A stretch of 64,000 nucleotides of DNA from Variovorax sp. 54 (GTDB taxonomy: Bacteria > Pseudomonadota > Gammaproteobacteria > Burkholderiales > Burkholderiaceae_C). This document shows positions 32,003-41,593 of this stretch, in pieces; position 1 is the stretch's first letter, and each line of letters opens with the position of its first letter. Below the pieces are notes generated by a model, which saw nothing but the letters and a program-made list of their open reading frames with translations, ran no database searches and had not been told where the DNA came from. Where the stretch lies: NCBI RefSeq assembly GCF_002754375.1, contig NZ_PEFF01000001.1, positions 5,101,501 to 5,165,500 of the forward strand, read 5' to 3'. Position numbers and translations under genes: made by a program.

Positions 32003-33170
32003 AACCGAGCGCGCCGTGGCCGGTGTTGAACAGCATGTTCGACGGCGCATGCGCCAGTCGCCCGATGATCGGCAGGCCCTTCGGCGTGGCGGGGCGCATG
32101 CCGGTCCAGGGGTGCAGTTCGGCGAGCCGGCTCGCGCGCGGGAACACGGCGCGCGTGGCGTCGGCCAGCGTCTCGATGCGCGTGGCCGGAATGCTCGCGT
32201 CGTGCCCCACGAGTTCGGCCATGCCGGCCACGCGCAGGCGCGAGCCGATGCGCGCGAAGACGACCTTGCGCGCGCTGTCGGTCACGTTCACGCGCGGCGC
32301 GGCGCCGGGTGCGGGGTCAACGTCGACCGTGATGCTGTAACCCTTGAGCGGGTACACCGGCAGGTAGGCGCCGAGCGCACGACCGAGCTTGTGCGAGGCC
32401 GAGCCCAGCGCCATCACGAAGGCATCGGCTTCGATGTCGCCTTCGCTCGTCTGCACCGCCGCGACACCGCCCTCGTGGCCTTCGCTGCGCGCAAAGCCGT
32501 GCACGTCGACGCCGAGCATGAAGCGCACGCCGCGCGCGTTCAGTGCGCGCATCAGCTCGGCGCACACCTTGAGGCAGTCGGCCGCGCACTCGCTGGGCGT
32601 GTGGACCGCGCCTGCCATCTGGCCGCGGTAGTCCGCGAGCGCGGGCTCGATGGCCACGCACTCGTCGGGCGTGACGATGCGCTGTTCGCTGCCCAGGGTG
32701 CGCTGCAGCGCGACCTGTGCGCTCGCCCCTTCGAGCGACGCCGCGCTCGCATAGAGCACCAGCTTGCCGGTGGCGGAGAAATCGCAATCGGGTGCGATGT
32801 CGGCCTGCATCGCTTCGAAGCCGGTGCGGCTCGCGGCCGCCAGCGCGAGCAGCTGTGCGGTGGTGTCGCGCGAGGTCGCGGCGTTGCATGCGGCCAGGAA
32901 GGCCAGTCCCCAGCGCCATTGCAGCGGGTCGAGCTGCGGGCGCAGTTTCAGCGGTGACGTGGGGGAGAACAGCAGCTTGGGCAGCTGCGTCCAGATCGAC
33001 GGGTCGGCCAGCGGCTGCACGTACGAGTAGCTGAGCTGCGCGCCGTTGCCGCCGCTGGCGCCCGCGCCGGGCGCCGCGCGGTCGATCACCGTGACCTGGT
33101 GGCCCTGGCGCTCGAGTTGCCAGGCGGTCGCCAGGCCCACGATGCCGGCGCCGAGCACGCACACATGCAT
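31935..33170 (-). CDS. dadA: D-amino-acid dehydrogenase small subunit type
   Basis: 411 aa FAD enzyme of the DAO family. Rossmann motif GAGIVGLATAWQLERQGHQV at residues 7-26, RNGAQ-like GGNGAQLSYSYVQPLADPSI, and the C-terminal GHGALGFTLAFGSA and GMRPATPKGLPIIG match DadA. It oxidises D-amino acids to 2-oxo acids, passing electrons to the respiratory chain at the inner membrane. Start 33170 is the ATG before the FAD motif. It overlaps the PepSY gene end by 68 bases (convergent) and is divergent from an amino-acid binding protein. Other substrates such as glycine are possible. Confidence 0.85.
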   Translation of the reverse strand: MHVCVLGAGIVGLATAWQLERQGHQVTVIDRAAPGAGASGGNGAQLSYSYVQPLADPSIWTQLPKLLFSPTSPLKLRPQLDPLQWRWGLAFLAACNAATSRDTTAQLLALAAASRTGFEAMQADIAPDCDFSATGKLVLYASAASLEGASAQVALQRTLGSEQRIVTPDECVAIEPALADYRGQMAGAVHTPSECAADCLKVCAELMRALNARGVRFMLGVDVHGFARSEGHEGGVAAVQTSEGDIEADAFVMALGSASHKLGRALGAYLPVYPLKGYSITVDVDPAPGAAPRVNVTDSARKVVFARIGSRLRVAGMAELVGHDASIPATRIETLADATRAVFPRASRLAELHPWTGMRPATPKGLPIIGRLAHAPSNMLFNTGHGALGFTLAFGSAQRIAQALDAAPSRS

Positions 33171-33360
33171 GGGGGCAACTTTCCGGAAGTGAAGAAGAAG
33201 GAAGTCAAAAGAGACAGCCTGCGACTGTAGAGGCGCCCCGTGTTGGCTGGAAATGCCAAAAGAACCCAGCCCATAACCTTTGGGCATGACCCCGGGGTTA
33301 ATTGGAATTGTCCCGATGTGTCACTCCTTCTTACACTGGTTGTCTGTTCAATCCAACCGA

Positions 33361-34263
33361 ATGAAGGCTCGAATGAAACTCTCCGTTTTGATGGCGTCCC
33401 TGGCTGCCGCGGTCCTCTTCACTGCACCGGCCGCACAGGCTGCCGACACGCTCGCCAAGATCGCCGAGTCCGGCAAGATCTCGCTCGCCTACCGCGAGTC
33501 GTCGGTGCCCTTCAGCTACCTGGACGGCCCCAACAAGCCGATCGGGTTCTCGGTGGAACTCTCCAACGCCGTGGTCGAGGCGGTGAAGAAGAAGTTGAAC
33601 AAGCCCAACCTGCAGGTCTCGCTGATGGCGGTCACCTCGCAGAACCGCATCCCGCTGATCACCAACGGCACCATCGACCTGGAGTGCGGCTCCACCACCA
33701 ACAACACCGCGCGCGGCAAGGATGTGGCCTTTGCGGTGAACCACTTCTACACGGGCACGCGCCTGCTGACGAAGAAGTCTTCCAAGATCAAGGACTACGC
33801 CGACCTCGCGAAGAAGACCGTGGCCAGCACCACCGGCACCACCAACGCGCTGGTCATGCGCAAGTACAACACCGAGAAGAACCTCGGCATGGACATCGTG
33901 CTCGGCAAGGACCACGCCGACGCGTTCCTGCTGGTCGAGAGCGACCGCGCCGTGGCCTTCGCCATGGACGACATCCTGCTGTTCGGCCTCATCGCCAACT
34001 CGAAGAACCCGGCCGACTACGAAGTGGTGGGCGAGTCGCTGCAGGTCGAGCCCTACGCCTGCATGCTGCCCAAGGACGACCCGGCCTTCAAGAAGCTGGT
34101 GGACGACACCTTCACCGCCATGATGAAGAGCGGCGAGTTCGAGAAGCTCTACACCAAGTGGTTCATGCAGCCGATTCCGCCGAAGAACGTGCCGCTGAAC
34201 CTGCCGATGAGCGACCAGCTCAAAGAGAACCTCAAGGCCTTCAGCGACAAACCCGCGACTTGA
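33361..34263 (+). CDS. Glutamate/aspartate-type ABC substrate-binding protein
   Basis: 300 aa periplasmic protein. Signal peptide about 1-27 (SVLMASLAAAVLFTAPAAQA). The family-3 binding fold shows KIAESGKISLAYRESSVPFS, LITNGTIDLECGSTTNN and AFLLVESDRAVAFAMDD, like GltI. Starts at 33361 or 33373 are both possible. No permease or ATPase gene follows, so it is an orphan binding protein that must use a transporter encoded elsewhere. The neighbours (DadA divergent; Asp/Glu racemase downstream) suggest an acidic amino acid ligand. Confidence 0.87.
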   Translation: MKARMKLSVLMASLAAAVLFTAPAAQAADTLAKIAESGKISLAYRESSVPFSYLDGPNKPIGFSVELSNAVVEAVKKKLNKPNLQVSLMAVTSQNRIPLITNGTIDLECGSTTNNTARGKDVAFAVNHFYTGTRLLTKKSSKIKDYADLAKKTVASTTGTTNALVMRKYNTEKNLGMDIVLGKDHADAFLLVESDRAVAFAMDDILLFGLIANSKNPADYEVVGESLQVEPYACMLPKDDPAFKKLVDDTFTAMMKSGEFEKLYTKWFMQPIPPKNVPLNLPMSDQLKENLKAFSDKPAT

Positions 34264-34375
34264 GCTCGCCCCCAGGCTGCGCGCACTTCGTGTCGCTTCG
34301 CCAACCCCCTACCGGGGGCAATACCAGCGGCCCGGCAAAGCCGGTTCCGCGGTATTCCTGAAACAGAGAAAGACC
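34264..34375. repeat. Intergenic REP-like hairpin repeat
   Basis: GC-rich stretch between two plus-strand genes with nested inverted repeats: CCCCctaccGGGG, then a strong hairpin 34320-34356 in which AATACC...GCGG pairs with CCGC...GGTATT around CCGGC-aaa-GCCGG. The sequence is of a kind I associate with dispersed intergenic repeats in Variovorax genomes (recollection, not a search). It could stabilise or separate the flanking mRNAs. Confidence 0.55.
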
Positions 34376-35113
34376 ATGGCTTCGACGAACGTAGTTGGCA
34401 TCTTGGGGGGCATGGGCCCCGCGGCGGGCGCCGACTTCGTCCGGCTCTTCGTGCAGGCCTGCGCGCAGCAGATGCGTGCGCGCGGCGAGCCGGTGCGCGA
34501 CCAGTCCTTTCCCGAACACTGGCTGGCGCAGGTGCCGGTGCCCGACCGCACCGGCGCGCTGGCCTCGGGTGAGCAGGGCGCGCACCAGCCGCTCGAACCG
34601 ATGCTGCAGGCGCTGGGCCGGCTGGCCGCGCTCGGCAGCCGCGCCGTGGCCATTGCCTGCAACACGGCGCATGCCTGGCATGCGAGCCTGCAGGAGCGTT
34701 TTCCGCAGGTCGAGCTGCTGCACATGGCGCGCGAAACCGCGCAGCAGCTGGCGTTGCAAGGCGCGACCGAGGTGGCGCTGATGGCCACCGAAGGCACCTA
34801 CCGCGTGCGGCTGTATGAAGAGGCGCTGGCCGAGGCCGGCCTGGGCTGCCACGTGCCACTGGCCGACGAGCGTCAGACCATCATGCGCGGCATCTTCGAC
34901 GGCGTGAAAGCCGGCAACCTGCCGCTGGCCGAACGCTGCTTCTCCGAGGTCGCGCTGCGGCTGGCCGAGCGGCACGGCCCGGTCACGATCATCATGGGCT
35001 GCACCGAGGTGCCGCTGGGCCTTCAGGGCTCGGCCGCGGTGGCGGGGCTGCGGCTTGTCGACCCGGCGCAGGTGCTGGCCGAGGCGCTGGCACGACGGGC
35101 CTACGGCACGTAG
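34376..35113 (+). CDS. Aspartate/glutamate racemase family protein
   Basis: 245 aa. The two catalytic cysteines of the cofactor-independent racemases are present in IACNTAHAW and IMGCTEVPLG, and GILGGMGPAAGADF is the typical start. Interconverts L- and D-aspartate or glutamate (or a related amino acid). It lies 112 bp after an acidic amino-acid binding protein and near DadA, so uptake, racemisation and oxidation genes are grouped. Exact substrate unknown. Confidence 0.87.
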   Translation: MASTNVVGILGGMGPAAGADFVRLFVQACAQQMRARGEPVRDQSFPEHWLAQVPVPDRTGALASGEQGAHQPLEPMLQALGRLAALGSRAVAIACNTAHAWHASLQERFPQVELLHMARETAQQLALQGATEVALMATEGTYRVRLYEEALAEAGLGCHVPLADERQTIMRGIFDGVKAGNLPLAERCFSEVALRLAERHGPVTIIMGCTEVPLGLQGSAAVAGLRLVDPAQVLAEALARRAYGT

Positions 35114-35240
35114 CCAGAGCCCAGCACAGCCCGGCTGCTTTACCGCCGGGTCACACGGCCCGGCCCGATTTCGCCTACATTGCGGCGTGCGTTTTTCTAC
35201 GCCACACCCCCTTGTCAGACGATTCAACCGGAGCCTTTGC

Positions 35241-36140
35241 ATGACCTCCTTCGACGACAACCGTTCCGAATTCGATTCGCTGCGCCCCGGCGACAGCACC
35301 GAGCAGGGGGCCACGCGCCGCACTGCGCTCAAGGCCGCCATCGGTGTCGGCTACGCCGCCGCCGTGCTGCCGGTGGCCGCGCAGACGGCCATCTCGACCC
35401 CGGCCGAAGGCCTGAAGGCCGGCCCGATCAAGTACACCGTCAACGGCTTCGAGGTGCCCGGCTACGCCGCCGCGCCGGCCGGCAAGACCGGGCTGCCGGT
35501 GGTGCTGGTGATCCAGGAAATCTTCGGCGTGCACGAGTACATCGCCGACACCTGCCGCCGCTTCGCCGAGCTCGGCTACCTGGCCATTGCGCCCGAGCTG
35601 TATGCGCGCCAGGGCGATCCGCGCGGCTACACCGACATTCCCAAGCTGCAGGCCGAGGTCGTCAGCAAGGTGCCCGACGCGCAGGTCATGGCCGACCTCG
35701 ACGGCGCGCTGGGCTGGGCCAAGGCCAACGGCGGCGACACCAGCAAGGCCGGCATCACCGGCTTCTGCTGGGGCGGGCGCATCGTGTGGCTCTATGCCGC
35801 CACGGGCAAGGTCAAGGCCGGCGTGGCCTGGTACGGCCGGCTGGTCGGCCAGGCCAGCGAACTGCAGCCGAAACACCCCGTCGACATCGCCGCCAGCCTG
35901 CAGGCGCCGGTGCTCGGCCTGTACGGCGGAAAAGACCAGGGCATCCCCCTTGACACGGTTGATAAGATGAAAGCTGCTCTGGCCACTGGAACCCCGGCGG
36001 CCAAGGCATCGAGCTTCGTCGTGTACCCCGAAGCAGGCCACGCGTTCCACGCCGACTACCGTCCCAGCTACGTCAAGAGCGCCGCGGACGACGGCTGGCG
36101 GCGTGCCGCGGCCTGGTTCAAAGCCAATGGTGTCGCCTGA
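35241..36140 (+). CDS. Dienelactone hydrolase family protein, exported
   Basis: 299 aa. A Tat-like leader (TRRTALKAAIGVGYAAAVLP) is followed by a DLH alpha/beta hydrolase: VVLVIQEIFGVHEY with the active-site Glu, nucleophile Cys in TGFCWGGR, YGGKDQGI Asp region, and His in PEAGHAFHAD. The Cys nucleophile is the hallmark of dienelactone hydrolases, which open lactone rings in chloroaromatic breakdown; here the role is uncertain as no such pathway is nearby. ATG 35241 is preceded by GGAG. A strong terminator follows. Confidence 0.87.
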   Translation: MTSFDDNRSEFDSLRPGDSTEQGATRRTALKAAIGVGYAAAVLPVAAQTAISTPAEGLKAGPIKYTVNGFEVPGYAAAPAGKTGLPVVLVIQEIFGVHEYIADTCRRFAELGYLAIAPELYARQGDPRGYTDIPKLQAEVVSKVPDAQVMADLDGALGWAKANGGDTSKAGITGFCWGGRIVWLYAATGKVKAGVAWYGRLVGQASELQPKHPVDIAASLQAPVLGLYGGKDQGIPLDTVDKMKAALATGTPAAKASSFVVYPEAGHAFHADYRPSYVKSAADDGWRRAAAWFKANGVA

Positions 36141-36173
36141 CTGAAGACGGCGCCCCGTAGCCACCCTCCGCCG

Positions 36174-36206
36174 AAGGCCGTCCGAAGTGACGGCCTTTCT
36201 CTTTTT
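36174..36206 (+). terminator. Intrinsic terminator after the dienelactone hydrolase gene
   Basis: AAGGCCGTC (36174-36182) pairs perfectly with GACGGCCTT (36189-36197) around a 6-nt loop and is followed by TCTCTTTTT. A classical rho-independent terminator on the plus strand. Confidence 0.88.
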
Positions 36207-36253
36207 ATGAACGGAACAAGGTCATAACGGCCGTCCCCTTTGCGCAAGCAGCT

Positions 36254-37159
36254 ATGAATTTGATAGTAATTCTCGTGGCGACCCTGGTCGCCGGCATCGG
36301 AAGTGTCTGGCTCGCGGCCCTGTTGCTGCGCGTGGGCGTGCGCAGCGGCGGCGGCGGCGTGAACCCGCAGCACCTGCTGAGTCTGGCGGCCGGCGCGCTG
36401 CTGGCCACGGCCTTCATGCACCTGCTGCCCGAGGCCTTCGAAAGCCGCATCGAACCCGCGCTGCTGTTCGCGGTGCTGCTGTTCGGACTGGTGTTCTTCT
36501 TCCTGCTCGACAAGGCCGAGCTGTGGCACCACGGGCATGAGCACCACCATGGCGATGTCGCACCCGCGAAGGGCGAAGCGCACGATCACCACGGCCACGA
36601 TCACGGTCATTCACACGGCCACGCCCACCACCACACATCGCCCACGGGCGGCGGCAGCTGGGCCGTGCTCACCGGCGACAGCGTGCATTGCTTCGGCGAC
36701 GGCATCCTGATCGCCTCGGCCTTCGTAGCCGACATCCGCCTGGGCCTCGTGGCCGCGCTGGCCGTGCTCGCGCACGAAGTGCCGCACCACATCGGCGACC
36801 TCGTCGTGCTGCGCCAGAGCTCGGCCAATTCGCGCGCGGCGCTGGTGAAGGTGTCGCTCGCGGGCACGATGACCATGCTCGGCGGCATCGCAGGCTGGTG
36901 GCTGGTCGACCAGCTGCATGGCTGGCTGCCGTACTTCCTGGTGCTGGCGGGCAGCAGCTTCGTCTACGTGGCGCTGGCCGACCTGATTCCGCAACTGCAG
37001 AAGCGCCTGCCCGCGCGCCAGACCGCGGCGCAGATCGCGTGGCTTGCAGCGGGCATCCTGCTGGTCACGCTCGTGAGCCGGCTCGCGCACGGCGACCATG
37101 GCCACGAACACGGCCATGACGAAGGACACGGCGAGCACGGCCACGTCCACAAGGACTGA
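36254..37159 (+). CDS. ZIP-family metal transporter
   Basis: 301 aa, about eight transmembrane helices. A histidine-rich cytoplasmic loop (about 92-127, HHGHEHHHGD and DHHGHDHGHSHGH) lies between TM3 and TM4. TM4 and TM5 carry the metal site (GDSVHCFGDGI and LAHEVPHHIGDLVV). The C-terminus is also His-rich (HGDHGHEHGHDEGHGEHGH). Imports Zn2+ or related divalent metals. The ATG lies inside a near-palindrome (36252-36266, CTATGAATTTGATAG) and lacks a clear Shine-Dalgarno. Confidence 0.9.
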   Translation: MNLIVILVATLVAGIGSVWLAALLLRVGVRSGGGGVNPQHLLSLAAGALLATAFMHLLPEAFESRIEPALLFAVLLFGLVFFFLLDKAELWHHGHEHHHGDVAPAKGEAHDHHGHDHGHSHGHAHHHTSPTGGGSWAVLTGDSVHCFGDGILIASAFVADIRLGLVAALAVLAHEVPHHIGDLVVLRQSSANSRAALVKVSLAGTMTMLGGIAGWWLVDQLHGWLPYFLVLAGSSFVYVALADLIPQLQKRLPARQTAAQIAWLAAGILLVTLVSRLAHGDHGHEHGHDEGHGEHGHVHKD

Positions 37160-37296
37160 CGACAACGCGTGCGGGCGGCCTCGCGGCCTCGGGGGACGGG
37201 AAACTTTCCGACACCGACGTCAGCCCGTCGATCCACCGCAAGGGGCAAAACAGGCGCACCATAGAGGGCCGTTCACCCATCTGCCGAGGAATTCTC

Positions 37297-37515
37297 ATGA
37301 CGCCCCACGCCGATGCCACCGCGCGCTCCGCCTCGTCGTCCGAAGACGACGATGACGACAGCACGCCTGCCGACGACTTCGATGAACTCGAAGCCGATGC
37401 GTCCGACGACCTGTCGGACGAAACGGGCATCGACCTCACCGATGCCAGCGAACTCGATGCCGACAACGTGCCGGCCGACGAAGAGTTCGACCGCGTGATG
37501 AACGCGCCAGACTGA
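37297..37515 (+). CDS. Small acidic hypothetical protein
   Basis: 72 aa, extremely acidic: about one residue in three is Asp or Glu, with no aromatic core apart from two Phe. GAGGAA stands 6 bases before the ATG, supporting translation. Likely disordered; could bind cations or a basic partner. It ends 11 bp from the convergent amidase gene. No family recognised. Confidence 0.65.
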   Translation: MTPHADATARSASSSEDDDDDSTPADDFDELEADASDDLSDETGIDLTDASELDADNVPADEEFDRVMNAPD

Positions 37516-37526
37516 TCAGGCTCTGC

Positions 37527-38912
37527 TCAGACCGGTTCAGGCCAGCGCGCCTGCGCCGGACGCACCGATTCGTAGAAGCGCGCCATCTGCAGCACGCCCA
37601 GGTCGTCGAAGCGACGCCCCGCGATCTGCAGGCCGATCGGCAGGCCATTTTTCGCATGGCCGCAGTTGATCGACGCGGCCGGTTGTTCCGACTGGTTGAA
37701 CACCGACGTGAAGTGTGAATCTTTCAGCGGATTCTCCGAGCCGCTGTTGATCGCGTCCGCCGCGAACGGCAGCACCGGCGACACCGGCGACAGCACGTAG
37801 TCGAAGGGCTGCGTGGCCGCCACGGTGGCCGCGCGCAGCGCCTGCATGCGCGTGAAGGCACGGAAGGTGTCTTCGGGCGTGAGCGAGGCCGCGAACTCTG
37901 CCGCCTGATGGATGTAGCCGGCCGCGAGCTTCGCGCGCTCCGGCGGCATCGTGGCCAGGTCGACGCGGCAGCGCATCGTGAAGAAGTGGGCCATGCCCAT
38001 GCGCATGTCCAGCGTGCTCCAGTCGGCCAGCGGCTCGACGATGGCGCCGGCCTGCTCGAACAGGCGCGCCGCGGCCAGCACGGCCTCTTTCACTTCCGCA
38101 TCGATGGGCCAGACGCCCATGGTCTCTGTCCACAGGCCGATGCGCAGGCCCTTCACATTGCGCTCGAGCCGCTGCCACGCCAGGTCGTTCGGCGGCAGGC
38201 TCATGTAGTCGCGCGCGTCGGGGCGCGTCACCACCTGCATCAGCAGCGCGGCGTCGGCCACGGTGCGCGTCATGGGGCCGATCACGCGCGCGGCGGCGGG
38301 TGGGTCGACGGGGATGCGGCCCTGGCTGGGCTTGAGGCCGAACACGCCGCAGAAGCTGGCCGGAATGCGCACCGAGCCGCCGATGTCGGTGCCCAGGTGC
38401 AGCGGGCCATAGCCCGCAGCGGCGGCAGCGCCGGCCCCCGAGCTTGAGCCGCCGGTGTTGCGGCCCAGGTCCCATGGGTTGCGCGTGAGCGCGTGAAAGC
38501 TCGACGGCGCCGCGCCGAGAAAGCCGAAGTCGGGCATCGTCGTCTTGGTCACGATCACTGCACCGGCTTCGCGCAGGCGTGCGGCGGCGGGGGCGTCGGC
38601 CGCGGCGGGTGCCAGCACGGTGGCTGCGGTGCCGATCGGCGTGGGTGTGCCGCGCGTGGCGATGTTTTCCTTCAGCGTGACCGGCACGCCGTCGAGGTCG
38701 CCCTGCGGCTTGCCCTGCGCCCAGCGTGCCTCGGAGGCGCGGGCCGAGGCGAGCGCGGCTTCGGCGTCCAGGCCGTAGGTGGCGTGGATGTGCGGCTCCC
38801 AGCGCTCGATGCGCGCGAGCACGGCCTGCGTCACCTCGACCGGCGACAAGGCACGGTCACGGTAGTGTTCGAGCAACTGGAGGGCACTGAGTTCGTACAG
38901 GGGTGTTGTCAT
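37527..38912 (-). CDS. Amidase (amidase signature family)
   Basis: 461 aa. The Ser-cisSer-Lys triad can be traced: Lys in GVPVTLKENIA, and the glycine/serine-rich GRNTGGSSSGAGAAAAAGYG with the GTDIGGSVRIPASFCG nucleophile loop. Hydrolyses C-N bonds of amides; GatA-like sequence but no GatB/C nearby, so a catabolic amidase is more likely. It is the last gene of a MarR-led ABC transporter operon, 64 bp after the ATP-binding gene, and may act on the imported substrate. Confidence 0.9.
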   Translation of the reverse strand: MTTPLYELSALQLLEHYRDRALSPVEVTQAVLARIERWEPHIHATYGLDAEAALASARASEARWAQGKPQGDLDGVPVTLKENIATRGTPTPIGTAATVLAPAAADAPAAARLREAGAVIVTKTTMPDFGFLGAAPSSFHALTRNPWDLGRNTGGSSSGAGAAAAAGYGPLHLGTDIGGSVRIPASFCGVFGLKPSQGRIPVDPPAAARVIGPMTRTVADAALLMQVVTRPDARDYMSLPPNDLAWQRLERNVKGLRIGLWTETMGVWPIDAEVKEAVLAAARLFEQAGAIVEPLADWSTLDMRMGMAHFFTMRCRVDLATMPPERAKLAAGYIHQAAEFAASLTPEDTFRAFTRMQALRAATVAATQPFDYVLSPVSPVLPFAADAINSGSENPLKDSHFTSVFNQSEQPAASINCGHAKNGLPIGLQIAGRRFDDLGVLQMARFYESVRPAQARWPEPV

Positions 38913-38976
38913 GGCTTCGCTTCTTCTTTGGGTGGTTGGATGAAGGTGGGTTGAAAAGACAAGAGGGCGACGGCGC

Positions 38977-40608
38977 TCAGCCGCCTCCGAACGCATAGCC
39001 CTGGCCGGGCGCCGCGGCCAGCAGCGTGCGCGTGTAGGCCTCGCGCGGCGACAGCAGCACGTCGTGCGCGCTGCCTTGCTCGACGATGCGGCCCTGGTGC
39101 ATCACGATGAGTCGGTCGCAGATCTGGCTGGCCACGCGCAGGTCGTGCGTGATGAACAGAATGCCGATCGACAGCCGCTGCTGGATCTCCGCGAGCAGCT
39201 TCAATATCTGGTCCTGCACCGACACGTCGAGCGCCGACACGGCCTCGTCGGCGATCAGCACGCGCGGCTCGCAGGCCAGCGCGCGCGCAATGCACAGCCG
39301 CTGCCGCTGGCCGCCCGAGAACTCGCTCGGGTAGCGGTGCAGCACCTCGGGCTGCAGCCGCACCAGCGCCATCAGCTCCTCGGCGCGCTGCCAGGCCTTG
39401 GCGTGCGGCACACCGAAATTCACCGGCCCCTCGACGATCGACTGGCCCACCGTGCGGCGCGGGTTGAGCGAGCGGTTCGGGTCCTGGAACACGACCTGCA
39501 CCATGCGCCGGAACGCCGAGCGCTGCGCGCCGCGCGAGCCCTCGATGCCCGGCACGCGGACGTCGCCGTCGGTCGGTTCGATCAGCCGCGCGATGCAGCG
39601 CGCCACGGTCGACTTGCCCGAGCCCGACTCGCCCACGATGCCCACCGTTTCGCCCGCATGCAGCTTCAGCGACACGTCGGCCGCCGCATGCACCGTGCGG
39701 CGCTTGCCGGGCCAGCTGCCCGTGCGGTAGACCTTGCCCACGCCGCGTGCATCGAGCAGCGGCGCCTTCGCTTCCACCGGCGCGCGCAGCACCGGTGCGA
39801 GCCGTGGCACGGCGTCGAGCAGCATGCGCGTGTAGGCCTCTTTCGGGCGGCGCAGCACCTCGTCCTTCGGGCCGCTCTCGACCTGCCGGCCCAGCTGCAG
39901 CACCACCACCTGGTCGGCGATGTCGGCCACCACGCCGAAGTCGTGCGTGATGAACAGCACGGCGGTGCCGTTCTCCTGCTGCATCTCGCGGATGAGCGAA
40001 AGAATTTCGGCCTGCGTGGTCACGTCGAGCGCGGTGGTGGGCTCGTCGCAGATCAGCAGTGCGGGGCGCAGGATCAGCGCGATGGCGATCACGATGCGCT
40101 GGCGCTGCCCGCCCGACAGCTGGTGCGGGTAGGCGTCGTAGATGCGCTGGGGCTCGGGCAGCCGCACGCGCTCGAAGATGGCCAGCACGCGCTCGCGGCG
40201 CGCCGCGGCGCCCAGCGTCGTGTGCTCGGCCAGGATCTCGTCGACCTGCGCGCCGCAGCGCATCACCGGGTTGAGCGCGGTCATCGGCTCCTGGAACACC
40301 ATCGCCATGCGCGCGCCGCGCAGGGCGCGCAGCCGCGCCGGGCTGGCCGCGAGCACGTCTTCGCCCTGCACCTCGATGCGCCCGGCCGAGGGACGCAGCG
40401 ACGCGGGCAGCAGGCCCATCGCGGCCTGCGCGATGACCGACTTGCCGGAGCCCGATTCGCCCAGCAGGCACACGACCTGGCCGGGCAAGACGTCGAACGA
40501 GATGCCATGCACCGCGTGCGCGCGGTCGGCACCGGCGGGCAGGTCGATGGCGAGGTCGCGCACCACGAGGCAGGGCGCCGCAGAAGCAGGGGACGTTGTG
40601 GATGTCAT
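38977..40608 (-). CDS. Fused double ATP-binding protein of peptide ABC transporter
   Basis: 543 aa. Two ABC domains in one chain, equal to a DppD-DppF (GsiA-like) fusion. Domain 1: Walker A GESGSGKS (about 50-57), [24 protein letters not shown]. Domain 2: [44 protein letters not shown]. Powers import by the two permeases encoded upstream; ATG 40608 lies 2 bases after the stop of the dppC-type gene (40611), so translation is coupled. Confidence 0.92.
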   Translation of the reverse strand: MTSTTSPASAAPCLVVRDLAIDLPAGADRAHAVHGISFDVLPGQVVCLLGESGSGKSVIAQAAMGLLPASLRPSAGRIEVQGEDVLAASPARLRALRGARMAMVFQEPMTALNPVMRCGAQVDEILAEHTTLGAAARRERVLAIFERVRLPEPQRIYDAYPHQLSGGQRQRIVIAIALILRPALLICDEPTTALDVTTQAEILSLIREMQQENGTAVLFITHDFGVVADIADQVVVLQLGRQVESGPKDEVLRRPKEAYTRMLLDAVPRLAPVLRAPVEAKAPLLDARGVGKVYRTGSWPGKRRTVHAAADVSLKLHAGETVGIVGESGSGKSTVARCIARLIEPTDGDVRVPGIEGSRGAQRSAFRRMVQVVFQDPNRSLNPRRTVGQSIVEGPVNFGVPHAKAWQRAEELMALVRLQPEVLHRYPSEFSGGQRQRLCIARALACEPRVLIADEAVSALDVSVQDQILKLLAEIQQRLSIGILFITHDLRVASQICDRLIVMHQGRIVEQGSAHDVLLSPREAYTRTLLAAAPGQGYAFGGG

Positions 40609-40610
40609 GG

Positions 40611-41561
40611 TCAGCCTCCGCGCGGTTTGAACTTGGGATCGAGTGCGTCGCGCAGACCGTCGCCGAGCATGTTCACGGCCAGCACCGTGAGCGCCAGGAA
40701 GAAGCCGGGCAGCAGCACGGTCGACGGGTGCGAGGTGAAGTGCGTGCGGCCTTCGGACATGATGTTTCCCCAGGTCGGCACGTCGGACGGCAGGCCGATG
40801 CCGAGGAACGACATCACCGCCTCCACCAGCATCGCCGCCGCGCAGATGAAGGTGCCCTGCACGATCAGCGGCGCCACCGTGTTGGGCAGGATGTGGCGCA
40901 GCATCAGCTTCCAGGTCGGCGTGTCGAGCGCAACGGCCGCCTCCACATACGGCTCTTCGCGCACCGACAGCACCACCGAGCGCACCAGCCGCGCCACGCG
41001 CGGCGTCTCGGGCACCACGATGGCCAGGATCACCGTGAGCAGGCTGGGCCGCCACACGGCCACCAGCACGATCGCGAACAGGATGCCGGGGATGGCCATC
41101 ATCCCGTCCATCACCCGCATGATCACGCCGTCGAGCCGACGGAAGTAGCCCGCCACCATGCCCACCACGAGGCCGAACGCGACCGAGCCCAGCGCCACCG
41201 CCACGCCCACCGACAGCGAGATGCGCGCCCCGTAGGCCGTGCGGCTCCACAGGTCGCGGCCCATGCTGTCAGTGCCCAGCGGGAAGAAGCGCTCGAAGCT
41301 GTCGCCCGCGAGCGTGGTGAACTCGGTGCGCGCGCCGGGCGGCAGGTGCGAGTTCGCCGGGTCCATCGCGTTCGGATCGATGGTGTAGAGCCAGGGCGCG
41401 GCCACCGCCAGCAGCAGCATCGCGACCAGCAGGGCGCCGCCGACGCGCACGGCGCCGTTGGCGAGCAGGCGGCGCAGCAGCGACCGGGCCGGAGCCCGGG
41501 GCGCGGCGGGAGGAACCGCGGCCGAGGCAGGCGCGTCGTCGCGCAGGGAAATCGAAGTCAT
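40611..41561 (-). CDS. Peptide-type ABC transporter permease (DppC-like)
   Basis: 316 aa. N-terminal OppC leader region, about six transmembrane helices and the EAA loop (EAAVALDTPTWKLMLRHILP) that docks on the ATPase; FPLGTDSMGRDLWSRTAYGA is the usual DppC landmark. Third gene in the dppA-B-C-DF-amidase series, 32 bp after the dppB-type gene. Start 41561 (MTSISLRDDAP) fits the family. Confidence 0.92.
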   Translation of the reverse strand: MTSISLRDDAPASAAVPPAAPRAPARSLLRRLLANGAVRVGGALLVAMLLLAVAAPWLYTIDPNAMDPANSHLPPGARTEFTTLAGDSFERFFPLGTDSMGRDLWSRTAYGARISLSVGVAVALGSVAFGLVVGMVAGYFRRLDGVIMRVMDGMMAIPGILFAIVLVAVWRPSLLTVILAIVVPETPRVARLVRSVVLSVREEPYVEAAVALDTPTWKLMLRHILPNTVAPLIVQGTFICAAAMLVEAVMSFLGIGLPSDVPTWGNIMSEGRTHFTSHPSTVLLPGFFLALTVLAVNMLGDGLRDALDPKFKPRGG

Positions 41562-41593
41562 GGCGAGGCTTTCGAAAGGCGGTGTGAAGGCTG

